A DNA stretch of 64,000 bases from Pseudogymnoascus destructans. Taxonomy: Eukaryota > Ascomycota > Leotiomycetes > Thelebolales > Thelebolaceae. Positions 33,085-42,594 of the stretch are shown here, one piece after another. The stretch is taken from positions 620,001 to 684,000 of the forward strand of contig NW_020167534.1 of assembly GCF_001641265.1 (NCBI RefSeq), written 5' to 3'. Numbering within the stretch: position 1 is the stretch's first letter; every line of letters begins with the position of its first letter. Position numbers and translations under genes: made by a program. The notes beneath the pieces were generated by a model. That model saw only the letters and a program-made list of their open reading frames with translations. It was not told the DNA's origin and ran no database searches.

Positions 33085-33610
33085 ATGCAAATCTTCGTGA
33101 AGACCCTGACGGGCAAGACTATCACCCTTGAGGTGGAGTCGTCCGACACTATCGACAATGTCAAGTCCAAGATCCAGGACAAGGAGGGAATTCCCCCGGA
33201 CCAGCAGCGCCTGATCTTCGCTGGCAAGCAGCTCGAGGACGGCCGCACCCTTTCGGACTACAACATCCAGAAGGAGTCCACCCTTCACTTGGTCCTGAGA
33301 CTCCGTGGAGGTGCCAAGAAGCGCAAGAAGAAGGTGTACACCACCCCAAAGAAGATCAAGCACAAGAGCAAGAAGACCAAGTTGGCTGTGCTCAAGTACT
33401 ACAAGGTGGATGGTGATGGAAAGATCGAGCGTCTCCGCCGCGAGTGCCCTGCTCCCGACGTAAGTTATTCATTGTCTCAAATGATCCATGAACCATTTAC
33501 TGACAAATTTCCAGTGTGGTGCCGGTGTCTTCATGGCGGCCATGCACGACCGCCAGTACTGCGGCCGTTGCCACCTTACCTACATCTTCGACAACGAGAA
33601 CAAGGCTTAG
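33085..33610 (+). CDS. UBI3: Ubiquitin-eS31 fusion precursor
   Basis: Precursor that is cleaved into ubiquitin and ribosomal protein eS31 of the 40S beak. Two exons: 33085-33459 and 33515-33610, 156 aa. Residues 1-76 are canonical ubiquitin from [20 protein letters not shown] to LVLRLRGG. The lysine-rich eS31 part follows directly ([20 protein letters not shown]), then the zinc finger ECPAPDCGAGVF...[11 protein letters not shown] with four cysteines, split by the intron between Asp and the second Cys. The position 28S-Ser/57S is as in fungal ubiquitin. Divergent from RPS26, so two small-subunit proteins share a promoter. Confidence 0.97.
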
Positions 33611-33814
33611 ATGCATTTGTCAAGGTCTGGAATGGATGAAGTAGCTTCTGGTGTGGTGGAATATGTATCATAGAATACTACAATACAGTTGCTACCAACC
33701 TTAATTGTTCCTTCATATTTTGCCCCCGTGACTTCGATTGATTTATTTCGCCCGTAATGTCCAGAACATCGATTCATCAAATGGCCTATTTACCAAGGCT
33801 CTATCCTAACCATA

Positions 33815-35280
33815 TCAAGCCTCCTCGCCTGGGAATCCGTTTTTCAAGTTCTCGTACTTCGTCTCTGGGAATTCCAAACAATTCTCCTTCTGATCCAACG
33901 TCCCAAGGTCGTCCGCAACGGCCTTGATGATGCTCTTATCGCCCTCACCATCGCCGCTACTCTCCCACCACATCGCACCGCCCAAGCCCACCTTCTTTAT
34001 CCAAGCCGTCTTCCTCCTTGCCGCCTCCACCGTATCATAGGTAACCAAAATCCTCTTTTCTTCATGGTAACAATAGCTGCCCTCGGTCTCCTCATCCAAC
34101 TTCTCGACCGCCCCCTCCAGTGGCAGCTTCTTGAAATCATGCACCCCGTTCTCCCAAGTCCCCTGCCCGACGCCACTATACGGCTTCCCGAGTCCATCCG
34201 TATTTTCAAATGCCCGGCCATACAGCGGCATGCCCAAGACGATCTTGTCCGACCTCACTCCATGCGATGTGTAGTAGTCTATGGCTTTCTGAGAACTGAA
34301 CGGGGTACTGGCGGGGTTGCTCTGGGATGGGAATACATTGGCCTGGTGGCCTGCATTCGTATCCCATGAGCCAGCGAAGTCATAAGCCATCAAATTCCAG
34401 AAGTCCAGATAGCGATCCATGCCTGGGAGATCCATGTTATTGAGGTTCTGCTCGCCAGCGGGGCTGGCGACAGTGAGTTCGAAGTGGAAAGGTGCGGAGA
34501 GGGATGAGCCGTAAGCGTCAAGTGCGGAACGGACAGCTTCTAGTAGGAGTACGTAGTGTTGCCCTTCCTCGGGGGACTTTGGGTACTCCCAATCGATATC
34601 TATCCCGTCGAGGCCGAGGGTTTTGAGAATATCTACGGCGCTAGAGGCAAATGCCTGGCGCCCCTCAGGAGTAGATGCAGGTGCAGCAAAATTGGAGGAG
34701 TAGGTCCAGCCGCCGATGGATAGGAGGATCTTAAGGTGGCGATGCTTCCTCTTGAGGAGGTTGAGTTGCTTGAAACAGCCGTAAATGTTAGTCCCGACAT
34801 CGTTCCAGGAGTCTTTCTCATAGTGCTTGTCTGTATCGGACCAGGGATCGGTCAAGAAGCTGCAAACATTTAGTAATTATCCCAAAGGTAACAGCTTCGT
34901 ATATCCGTTGACGCAGTGCGGGGTATAAATTGAGGGGCAGTTCGGGCGTTAACCCAAAGACATGAAAGGAAAACGCGTAGGCAAATGGAACATAAACTAT
35001 GCCTTTTGAAAACACAGTCTTACAACTGTAAACATTGGGCATATGCTTTGAAAGATGCGAATGCTGATGGAAACTGACTACTTACACTTCCCCGCTCTCC
35101 GGTCGAACATTGGCGAAGGCGTATAACACGTGTGTGAGCTTATCTGCTGGAAGGTCCTGCGGGTTGTAATTTCTGCCATATATAGCCCCTAATACTGATC
35201 AGCGTCTCATCTATGCATCTATTGTAGTTGAACAACATACAGTTTGCGAAGTATGCAACGGATCTGTAGTTGCCGCTCAT
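33815..35280 (-). CDS. chiB: GH18 chitinase, intracellular ChiB type
   Basis: Endo- or exo-acting chitinase of glycoside hydrolase family 18. Three exons: 35280-35241, 35188-35086, 34859-33815, 395 aa. No signal peptide: MSGNYRSVAYFANWAIYGRN starts directly with the first beta strand, as in Aspergillus ChiB, which is linked to autolysis of starved hyphae. Motifs: THVLYAFANVRP, LLSIGGWTYSSNFA for the SxGG strand, and GLDGIDIDWEYP with the catalytic DxxDxDxE complete. MAYDFAGSWDT, GMPLYGRAF and the final GGAMWWESSGD with the conserved tryptophan follow. No chitin-binding module. Intron 2 is 226 nt, about four times the local norm, and holds no recognisable element. ChiB assignment rests on the missing leader and on remembered resemblance. 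Confidence 0.9.
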
Positions 35281-35823
35281 CTTGATTGGTGTAGATGAGT
35301 ATTCACTTCTTCTGAAAGGCTCTGGCAAATAGTTCCCAAAAATCGTTACCAAGGTGCCAGCAAAAAGGACAAATATGGCGGATATATAAAAGACAGTTCG
35401 AATTGAGGAAGCCAGCTTGTATGTGGTGATGTGAAGGTGTTTATGTTATGTTGACGTGGCGGTGCCGCCACCCACAAGGTTACTATAGTGGGGGTGTGAG
35501 ATCTCCACATCGATGATGAGTATTTGAGGCACAGTTTCTTGGCTAAACGCCGCCGTGAAAACCCCACGCAAGTGCAGCTATGAATATTGGATATGTACGG
35601 ACAGTAGTTTCTCAGCAAACTAAGCCGTGTCTATGTTCGTCCGTTTGCAGCCTTACGCCGCCATTTGTCATATTTACAAACGCCTTCCATGCTTCTATCC
35701 TCATCAGTCCCGTAAAGCCCCATGTGCCAATATGACCCCAATTATATAAATACAGTAAAGCCAGTGCTCTATTTCTGCTCCCATTCCAAGTGATATACGT
35801 GCCAGATATGTTTCTTCTCAGTA
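35281..35823. other. Intergenic region upstream of the chitinase gene
   Basis: Promoter of the chitinase gene and 3' flank of the J-protein gene. No gene or repeat is seen. Confidence 0.5.
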
Positions 35824-36753
35824 TCATTTGCTACTGCGCACATCAGCGGGTGGTAGTAGTTTCTGGGTGGGTTCACTACGAGGGTTCGCAGCCTCATGGG
35901 CCAGTTGGTCTCGTGTCCTCAAAAATTCATGCACTCTCTCATCTTTGTTAGCATTCATAGAGGCCTCTCTCCGTCGCCTCATAAGTTCTTGGCTCATATC
36001 CCTATGCAGCGCATCGATTTGATGTGTCAAGCTTGAGGAGAAGTTGTCGACCACCCTGTTCTGTCCAACAAATCCGATGGTACCAAATAAAAGAATTAAT
36101 ACCGCAAACACGCCATTGGAGAAGTATATCGGGTCCTGCTTTTCGTTCCTGTGGTGCCATTTCTCCCAGTCCTCCCAGGTCGCGTTGTATCTTGGTCCAC
36201 CAGGGCCACCCTCCCCACTTCTGCCAGAATATGGTGGGGCCCAGCTGCCATGTTGTGTAGCCTTGTCTGATTCTCCTTGCCATCCTGTCCCATACGCATC
36301 GTATGCAGCTCTCTTGGCAGGATCAGAGAGCAGGTTGTTCGCGGCCACAATAAGCCGATATCGCTCGAGCTTCGTTGCGTCCGATATCTCGTCGTCATAG
36401 GAGCGGCTCTGGCTGAGTCGATCTGGGTGGTAAATCTTCACCAGTTCGTAGAAACGACGCTTTGAATACGGCGATCCTTTCTTTTGGTTAAAGATCTCGT
36501 AGGGTGTAGGAACCGCGTTGGTTGACTTGACTTCGGGCCATGGGATGGTTGGATGGGGCGCATCTCTACTGCGCCCATCTGCCACTACAGCATATGCCCT
36601 AGGTCCTGTAACTTCAGGCGGGATGGTTGAAGTTCTAGTGAATGATTCGTTTTGTTGGCGAAGTCCTAACGTAGCTGACGACGAAGCTCCTGTGGAAGCT
36701 CCAATTCCTTTCGCGCATGCTGATGACAGAGCAATTCCAGCCTTCTTCAGCAT
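35824..36753 (-). CDS. Membrane-anchored J-domain protein
   Basis: Single exon, 309 aa. A J domain at about residues 83-153 (TPYEIFNQKKGSPYSKRRFY, then KIYHPDRLS with HPD at 109-111, then NNLLSDPAKRAAYDAYG) stimulates an Hsp70 partner. The first 80 residues are Ser/Ala-rich with few acids, a possible mitochondrial targeting sequence. A Gly-rich linker and WEDWEKWHHRN lead into one membrane helix at about 214-230 (GVFAVLILLFGTIGFVG), and the C terminus is a basic, Arg-rich helix. There is no cysteine-rich or CTD substrate-binding region, so it is class III (DNAJC). The Hsp70 partner and compartment (mitochondrion or ER) cannot be told apart from the sequence alone. Confidence 0.82.
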   Translation of the reverse strand: MLKKAGIALSSACAKGIGASTGASSSATLGLRQQNESFTRTSTIPPEVTGPRAYAVVADGRSRDAPHPTIPWPEVKSTNAVPTPYEIFNQKKGSPYSKRRFYELVKIYHPDRLSQSRSYDDEISDATKLERYRLIVAANNLLSDPAKRAAYDAYGTGWQGESDKATQHGSWAPPYSGRSGEGGPGGPRYNATWEDWEKWHHRNEKQDPIYFSNGVFAVLILLFGTIGFVGQNRVVDNFSSSLTHQIDALHRDMSQELMRRRREASMNANKDERVHEFLRTRDQLAHEAANPRSEPTQKLLPPADVRSSK

Positions 36754-37324
36754 AACTAAACGCAGGCCACGATGCCTAGGTTATCTGCACGACCATTCAT
36801 ATGTGAAGAACATGTATAGCGTGGCCAAGATAGTTGCGAGCGGTTTTGGTAGTTAGGGAAATGCGGAGGTAAAGTTAGTCGTCGATGGAGAAGAGTAGGT
36901 TAATTAAGTTACCAGAAGGCCCCGCAAGCCAAGTTTAACGATAACGACTTGGGTTCAATATCATGGGTGGTAGTGCCTATAATTAACTCTACACCCACAA
37001 CTATAGAACTGTTAAACACCTGGTGAGGGAAGGCAAGTGAGTTTTTGCGCCACTATCTATCTCTTGAAATTATTATAAAATGATTAAAAATTGTAACTAG
37101 TCGATAAACCCTCGCGCTTACTGTCAACACTTGCAAGAAATTAAGCGCCGATGAAGCAGCACCATAGACAACTTTGACAGTCTTCCGTAATTCAAAACAT
37201 TCAAAAACTCAGTACAGTTGCTCAACTCCACATGATGTGAGTGCATGGCACCGAAACGGCTTGTGATCGTTTCTCTCTGTCCGTTAACTACCTCGCCCTG
37301 GAGGAATAATCACAGAGATACACG
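36754..37324. other. Divergent promoter region
   Basis: Lies between the J-protein start (minus) and the unknown gene at 37325 (plus). AT-rich; no gene, repeat or known motif is recognised. Confidence 0.5.
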
Positions 37325-39153
37325 ATGTTTGATGAAAGGACAGGCCAGGTTTTTGAAGAGCGAATCGCCCTAATTCAAAGCCAGAATGATGCTCGGAATT
37401 GGCCTAAAAAGACTCCAATCGCGCTTTGTCAGAAGTACAGGAGCTCTGAAACATCTGCATATAGAAACTATTGCAAAGTAGTCGAACAGAACCGTTCTGG
37501 TGGAGAAATAGTTGCAAAAGGTCCCAGGAAATTATTCGATATTTCTATCAAAGTATTGGTGTCTAATCTGCATTCTCTGCCACCGAACACCTTGAAGCAC
37601 ATTCCACTGCATCTTCTTGAGGAAGCTGCGAGGGTAGCCCAAGGGAGATTCGCTGAGTTGGGTCCTTTGGGCAGTTTCCCGGATGGGTTTTTAGATCTGC
37701 TCCCACTCTCTACTGTCGAAGGGATGTGGGCGGCCATCAACCAAAGGTATGTGACGAACAGTTATTAGTCTTCTATATCATGGATATATATTAGTCTTTT
37801 AAGCTTCTTCAAGCTTAATAGTGCGCTTATCATCGATGTAGGGCCCAGTTGAACTTGGACACTTGGAAGAAGATTTCCAAGAGACTACTTTCTGAGAAGC
37901 GTGACACTGTGACAGAACTTGGGCTTCGTCGCTACCGCCAAGAAATTGAATCACCAAGTCCAGAGTTATCATTCTACGCAGGGCCTGTCACGTCGACTTC
38001 GTTTGACTTTTTGACATCTCTGACAATTACAGCATGGTATCCAATCCACGACCTGGTAAACCTAGCTGACGTCGTCAATCTTGGAATTTTGCAAATTTAT
38101 GAAACCGAGAAATCAATTCTGGAGCTTGGATTAGAGAGGCTTGTTCCTGATAGACTTCTGAGAGCTTGGGCAGAGCTCGCGGTTGAAAACGGCGCCTTTT
38201 CTGTGCTCAGAGTCCTCAAATTTCATGTTCTCGAAGGTGGTCTCACCGACAGTAGCTTGAGGCACTTCAATTCGTTCCCGGCATTGGGGTTAGTATACCC
38301 TGGTCCACAGGGTATGAGCGAATCTGTCGCCGTCAAAGCAAAGGAGCAGGGCTGGCAAGCCCTCTGCGATTCAAAAACATATTTAATCGGAACTCAGTTC
38401 AGCAATACCATCAATGTGGTAAACCCGCGGGATGATAATTACTCTTACGATTACTGGGGTAAGCAGGTATGGCATATGCCATTCATGAATTTTGGTGCCA
38501 ATAATCCAACATCATGGGATGGTTGCGAAGTAACAACACTTCCATCCAAGAATGAAGGTGAATTCCTCGCTGCTTTGGAAGCTACTAGACTTCCAACCCA
38601 TTGGCTGTCTGGGGTAAAGCAAGGCGGCCCCCAAAACCGCATGGGCCGGGTTTATAAGTATGATGATTTTGTACAAGGCGAATCGTGGCAGAAGACTGAC
38701 TGGGACCTATTTTCCGAGTCTTTGGGGCTGCCCATGTCAAATATTGTTACTGATGGGGATGTGCACTGCCTCGATCAATTCCACGGTCTTACCTATCTTC
38801 GGCTTGATCGTGATCTCCGTGCTGCTGGAGTTAAGGAGTGTGGGCCAGGTATTGTCAGCATAGGAGATACCTTTAAATCTATCATCAGCACCATACCGAT
38901 AGTTAGCATTCTTCTGGGCCCAAGGAAACTTGGCGAGAGGTTCGACAACCTTTCTCGCACCAAGACCTGGCATTTCTTGAGGACCCATATACCGGATAAA
39001 GTACCAAACCCAGACCAACCGACTTCAAATCCTGCCGATGCGAGGTCCTCTACGGCGCCGCCATCATCTAATAAGCGGCCTGGGTTTGGGTCTATAAAGA
39101 AGAGGCGTCCTGCAAAAGTGCAGAGGTTTAAAGATTTCTTTGGGGCTTTATAG
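37325..39153 (+). CDS. Protein of unknown function, weakly F-box/LRR-like
   Basis: I do not recognise this gene. Two exons: 37325-37746 and 37842-39153, 577 aa; the junction (donor gtatgt, acceptor gatgtag) reads AINQRAQLNLDTWKKISKR. Segments rich in regularly spaced leucines (LVSNLHSLPPNTLKHIPLHL, SLTITAWYPIHDLVNLADVV, LGILQIYETEKSILELGLER) resemble the opening of large fungal F-box/LRR proteins, but no canonical F-box can be defended. The C terminus is basic and proline/serine-rich (SSNKRPGFGSIKKRRPAKVQ), a possible nuclear signal. Both exons are free of stops over their full length and codon use looks like that of the neighbours, so it is a real gene. No signal peptide or membrane helix. 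Confidence 0.7.
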
Positions 39154-39359
39154 TAAAGGGACGTTGGAATATGTCGGATACAAGGCTTTCTAGTTTTTAA
39201 GATGTCTATTTTGAACTTTATTTCCATAGTCTATTCTACTGTGTATGGACATCTACCTAGATTGTAGGAAATTTCCACACCCAACTTGGATAGCTATATG
39301 TAAAGCACGCCTCTCCTGGCCCACTTCCCACAGCAACTTCCCCTCTGACATGCCGCCAA

Positions 39360-41402
39360 CTACCCTGGAAACCCTGCCCTCGCCACCTTCCTCGCCCTCT
39401 GGTCTCTCCGGTTATGATTGGCCACCCTCCCTTTATTTTGGTCCTTCCTTTCTCGCGCTTTGTCTGTGTCTTGCCCAGGTGGTCCCGCAACACTAGACCC
39501 TCCCCCCCTACCTCTCCCACCAATACCTCTCCCACCCATACCCCTTCCTCGGCCCCTGAATCCTCCTCTACCTCGATTCCCACCATCAACATCACTACCA
39601 TCTGTACCCTCAGTCCCAGAATCAGCACGCCAGCTAGTGGGTGCCAACTGATTCTGCTGGCCGCTGAAACTCGACATCTTCGCTTCGAGCTGGCGCAGCC
39701 TGCGTGGGTCGCGAGACAACATGATTCCCCAGCCCTCAATAGCCTCATCTGTCATGCCAGTCTCTTGCTTCAAACTCGCGCGCTCCTTGCCCCTCCTCGT
39801 CGGTGCATCTCGCCCAAACAGCGCTTGGTTCATCTTCCATGCGCGGAAGAGCACTTCATCCTTCGCATCATCCATCTCTGTCCGTTGGTCTCGCAGTTCG
39901 TCAGTGTTGTTTGCGTCTACGGCACCTCCCACATCGGCAGCATCGTATGTGTCATCTCTCTCATCATCATCGCTATCAAATGCTGCAAGGGCTGCGAGAA
40001 TAGCTGCTGCATTGGGCACTGTAGAGCGGTCTTTGAGAATGTCTGCAGTCTTGTCGGCGTCTTTGCGGCTGAAATATAACCGCGAGGTAGAGACGGCCAG
40101 CTGGTCGAATTCGTCATCGTCGTAAATATTGCGGCGGGTAGGGGCGAGTGGTGGTGTAGCACGAGGCGACAAGTGTGGTAGAGTCGATTCACCGGACGCA
40201 GCTTTGGGGAGTGCTTCTGTACGGTCGAGCCCTCTGAGGTGAGGTGGGAGAGAGTCTTCCAAAAGATGAGATATCACAACTTCAACGTCTTCGTTGTATT
40301 CGTCCAAGAGCTTTACTATGAATGCAGAGCCGAGGTCTGGGAAGAGATCTTGGACTTGAGATACCAGGCTGATGAGGTGGATGTTAACAGGACCTGCTAC
40401 ATGGCCATGTTCATTCTCAAAATTGGCTGCTTTCTTTTTTCCTTTATTAATCTTCCGTTTGATGATTCGTTTAGGGCGTGTAGCATTTGGTTTGCGGAAG
40501 CTCTCCAAGGACGATATGATAGGCTTCGCTCTAGCGGAGCCTGTGCCGCTTTGCTCTATGCGGTCCCTGACCTGCTTTAAGAGTGGAGTAGCTGTTACTA
40601 ATTCTGCGACGAGAGAATCATTGACGTTTGTCGGACCCGCCTTGTGAGCTTCCGCTGCAGCTTGTAGAGAATATAGTTGGTCAATAAGTTGAGAAAACCT
40701 TGGCTTCTCGCCCTCGGTCAAGGTGATTAGGCACAAATATGTCGTTGAAATGATAGCCTTCCGTAAGGGTGGATTCATAAGCTTATAACATGATATTAAA
40801 GCATCGAGGAAATCAGATCCGCTGATGAAGAAAATAGCGGTATCGGGAGACACATAGAGGAGATGGTTTAGACGCTTCAACGTCTGTACCACCTCTGCAG
40901 GTTTACCTTTGAGCCCCACTTCAAGATCTTTTGTAAGATGAGACTTAAAGTTGCCCAGCGGTAACGCGAGTGCCTCGGGGGATTTCCTCCAGAGGTTGGC
41001 GAGAGGCTTATTCGAAAGGCCCTTTCCATACGCTTTCGCAAAGTCCGCCAAGAATGTCCATTTAAGAAGAGCTTCCGGAGGCGGCTCCGAGTCCAGCAGC
41101 CTATTTATGAGAAAGAAGACGCTCTTCTTAAGTGTTTTGGACTTCCCGACATCGCCGAAGGAGTCGACGTCAGGTGATAACAGTGCGAGCTGCCTGGTAT
41201 ATGAAGTAACAAAAGCCGCTAAATATTCATCGCTGGCAAGAGCCTGTGCAAAATTTTGAGGAGACAGAGATAAATTGGCCTCAACCAAGATTATCCAGGC
41301 CTCAAGACATGCTGCCCATTCTTCAGGCACAAGATGTGCTCTCCACTCAGGTTCAGGGAAGGGTGCTAGTGATGGAAGCTGTTTGGGCGTATTGGACGCC
41401 AT
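39360..41402 (-). CDS. CUE3: CUE-domain protein, Cue3/ASCC2 type
   Basis: Single exon, 680 aa. Homologs (yeast Cue3/Rqt3, human ASCC2) belong to the ribosome-quality-control trigger complex that recognises ubiquitinated, collided ribosomes. The start at 41402 (MASNTPKQLPSL) is the first ATG; the frame runs on upstream without one. The N-terminal helical region has LVPEEWAACLEAWIILVEAN, conserved in the family. The CUE ubiquitin-binding domain lies at about 340-395 with LVSQVQDLFPDLGSAFI and the di-leucine end VISHLLED. After it comes a disordered acidic part and DDDEFDQLAVSTSRLYFSRK, another family hallmark. The tail is rich in RGG/RGRG repeats (about 605-640), typical of RNA-binding proteins. 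Divergent from RPS20, which fits a role at the ribosome but proves nothing. Confidence 0.85.
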   Translation of the reverse strand: MASNTPKQLPSLAPFPEPEWRAHLVPEEWAACLEAWIILVEANLSLSPQNFAQALASDEYLAAFVTSYTRQLALLSPDVDSFGDVGKSKTLKKSVFFLINRLLDSEPPPEALLKWTFLADFAKAYGKGLSNKPLANLWRKSPEALALPLGNFKSHLTKDLEVGLKGKPAEVVQTLKRLNHLLYVSPDTAIFFISGSDFLDALISCYKLMNPPLRKAIISTTYLCLITLTEGEKPRFSQLIDQLYSLQAAAEAHKAGPTNVNDSLVAELVTATPLLKQVRDRIEQSGTGSARAKPIISSLESFRKPNATRPKRIIKRKINKGKKKAANFENEHGHVAGPVNIHLISLVSQVQDLFPDLGSAFIVKLLDEYNEDVEVVISHLLEDSLPPHLRGLDRTEALPKAASGESTLPHLSPRATPPLAPTRRNIYDDDEFDQLAVSTSRLYFSRKDADKTADILKDRSTVPNAAAILAALAAFDSDDDERDDTYDAADVGGAVDANNTDELRDQRTEMDDAKDEVLFRAWKMNQALFGRDAPTRRGKERASLKQETGMTDEAIEGWGIMLSRDPRRLRQLEAKMSSFSGQQNQLAPTSWRADSGTEGTDGSDVDGGNRGRGGFRGRGRGMGGRGIGGRGRGGGSSVAGPPGQDTDKARERKDQNKGRVANHNRRDQRARKVARAGFPG

Positions 41403-41602
41403 GGATCCGTGGATGGACGATATCAACTTTCGTTAATAAAATGTGTCTCTTTCTGTTCCAAACCACCCATATATTGCTTTGTTCAAAATCAACGCCTTTG
41501 TCCTGAATTCGCTGGTGATAATTCAATAGTGCCGCCGAGTCACTTCCATATCAACCTGGATATCAACCTAAAAGTACGTACCTTATTAGGGAAATCCACA
41601 TA

Positions 41603-41630
41603 TCACGTGACAATCACCAATTTAGCCCTA
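41603..41630. promoter_or_regulatory. TCACGTGA and AGCCCTA motifs in the RPS20 promoter
   Basis: TCACGTGA at 41603-41610 and AGCCCTA at 41624-41630, 13 bp apart, about 150-180 bp before the RPS20 start codon. They match Cbf1 and Tbf1-type half-sites, the pair reported to drive ribosomal protein genes in Candida. Binding is inference. Confidence 0.5.
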
Positions 41631-41780
41631 GCTAGCGATGCCAAGAGTTCGTGCCCACCAAAAATCCAATTCTCGATATTGATATATTTCCTCCCCATCG
41701 CTATCACGACAATCTACGATCGCCTTAGTCACTTTGCCGCAACATAACGTTCGAGTCGCCAAGGTATAACTTATATCAAG

Positions 41781-42301
41781 ATGTCTTTCCAAAAGCCAGA
41801 GAAGGAGTTCGGCGAGGGCCCAGTAAGTATTCACCATCGTCGCACGCGCAATTGAGCGCATTGCGACCTCCGAATCGTGTCGTGGGATATATCGTACTAA
41901 CGAATAATTTTGCAGAAAATCCACCGCATCCGTATCACCCTCACCTCCCGCAAGGTCGACGCCCTCGAGAAGGTCTGCACCGAGCTCGTTGAGCGTGCCA
42001 AGTCCAAGGACCTCCGCGTCAAGGGCCCCGTCCGTCTCCCAACCAAGACCCTTAAGATCACCACCCGCAAGACCCCCTGTGGTGAGGGTTCCAAGACCTG
42101 GGACACCTTTGAGATGCGCATCCACAAGCGCCTCATCGAGTAAGTAGCCATCCATCCTTGCTTCGCCCTGGTTGTGGCATGCAGCTTGTAGGAGGGCCTC
42201 ACTAACACATGGATAGTCTTAACGCCCCAACTGAGGTCGTCAAGCAGATCATCATCAACATCGAGGCCGGTGTTGAGGTTGAGGTCACCATTGCTGCTTA
42301 A
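41781..42301 (+). CDS. RPS20: 40S ribosomal protein uS10
   Basis: Small-subunit head protein. Three exons: 41781-41822, 41916-42139, 42217-42301, 116 aa (yeast 121). The first exon encodes MSFQKPEKEFGEGP; the second begins KIHRIRITLTSRKVDALEKV and contains LRVKGPVRLPTKTLKITTRK and GSKTWDTFEMRIHKR. The third carries LNAPTEVVKQIIINIEAGVE, the expected C terminus. All introns have gtaagt donors and a clear branch sequence. Divergent from CUE3 with 378 bp between starts; the motifs in that interval are listed separately. Confidence 0.96.
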
Positions 42302-42594
42302 ATGTATCATGGTACTTCTTCTGGCATTGCATGTTAGGGTTCGGGGTGCTATTGGACGCTTTCTATTGTTGACGGCGAGATATTAGCCACCATCGAATTA
42401 CTATATATATGCATGACTCTTGAAACATTCTACATTCCGTCTGTGCCGTGACTTAGGAGTCTCATTGTAGCCCAAAGAAGATCCTCCTCCATCCCACTTT
42501 AACCTGACTTCTTTAAAAACCGAACTCCAACGTATTATCCACAACCGGACACCATCCCATGCTATATATATATTCTTTGTCCCTCCCTATATTT

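Noticed and set aside
34818..35042. Separate 74-codon gene within the chitinase locus
   Set aside because: It lies within intron 2 of the chitinase gene on the same strand, and no family resemblance is seen.
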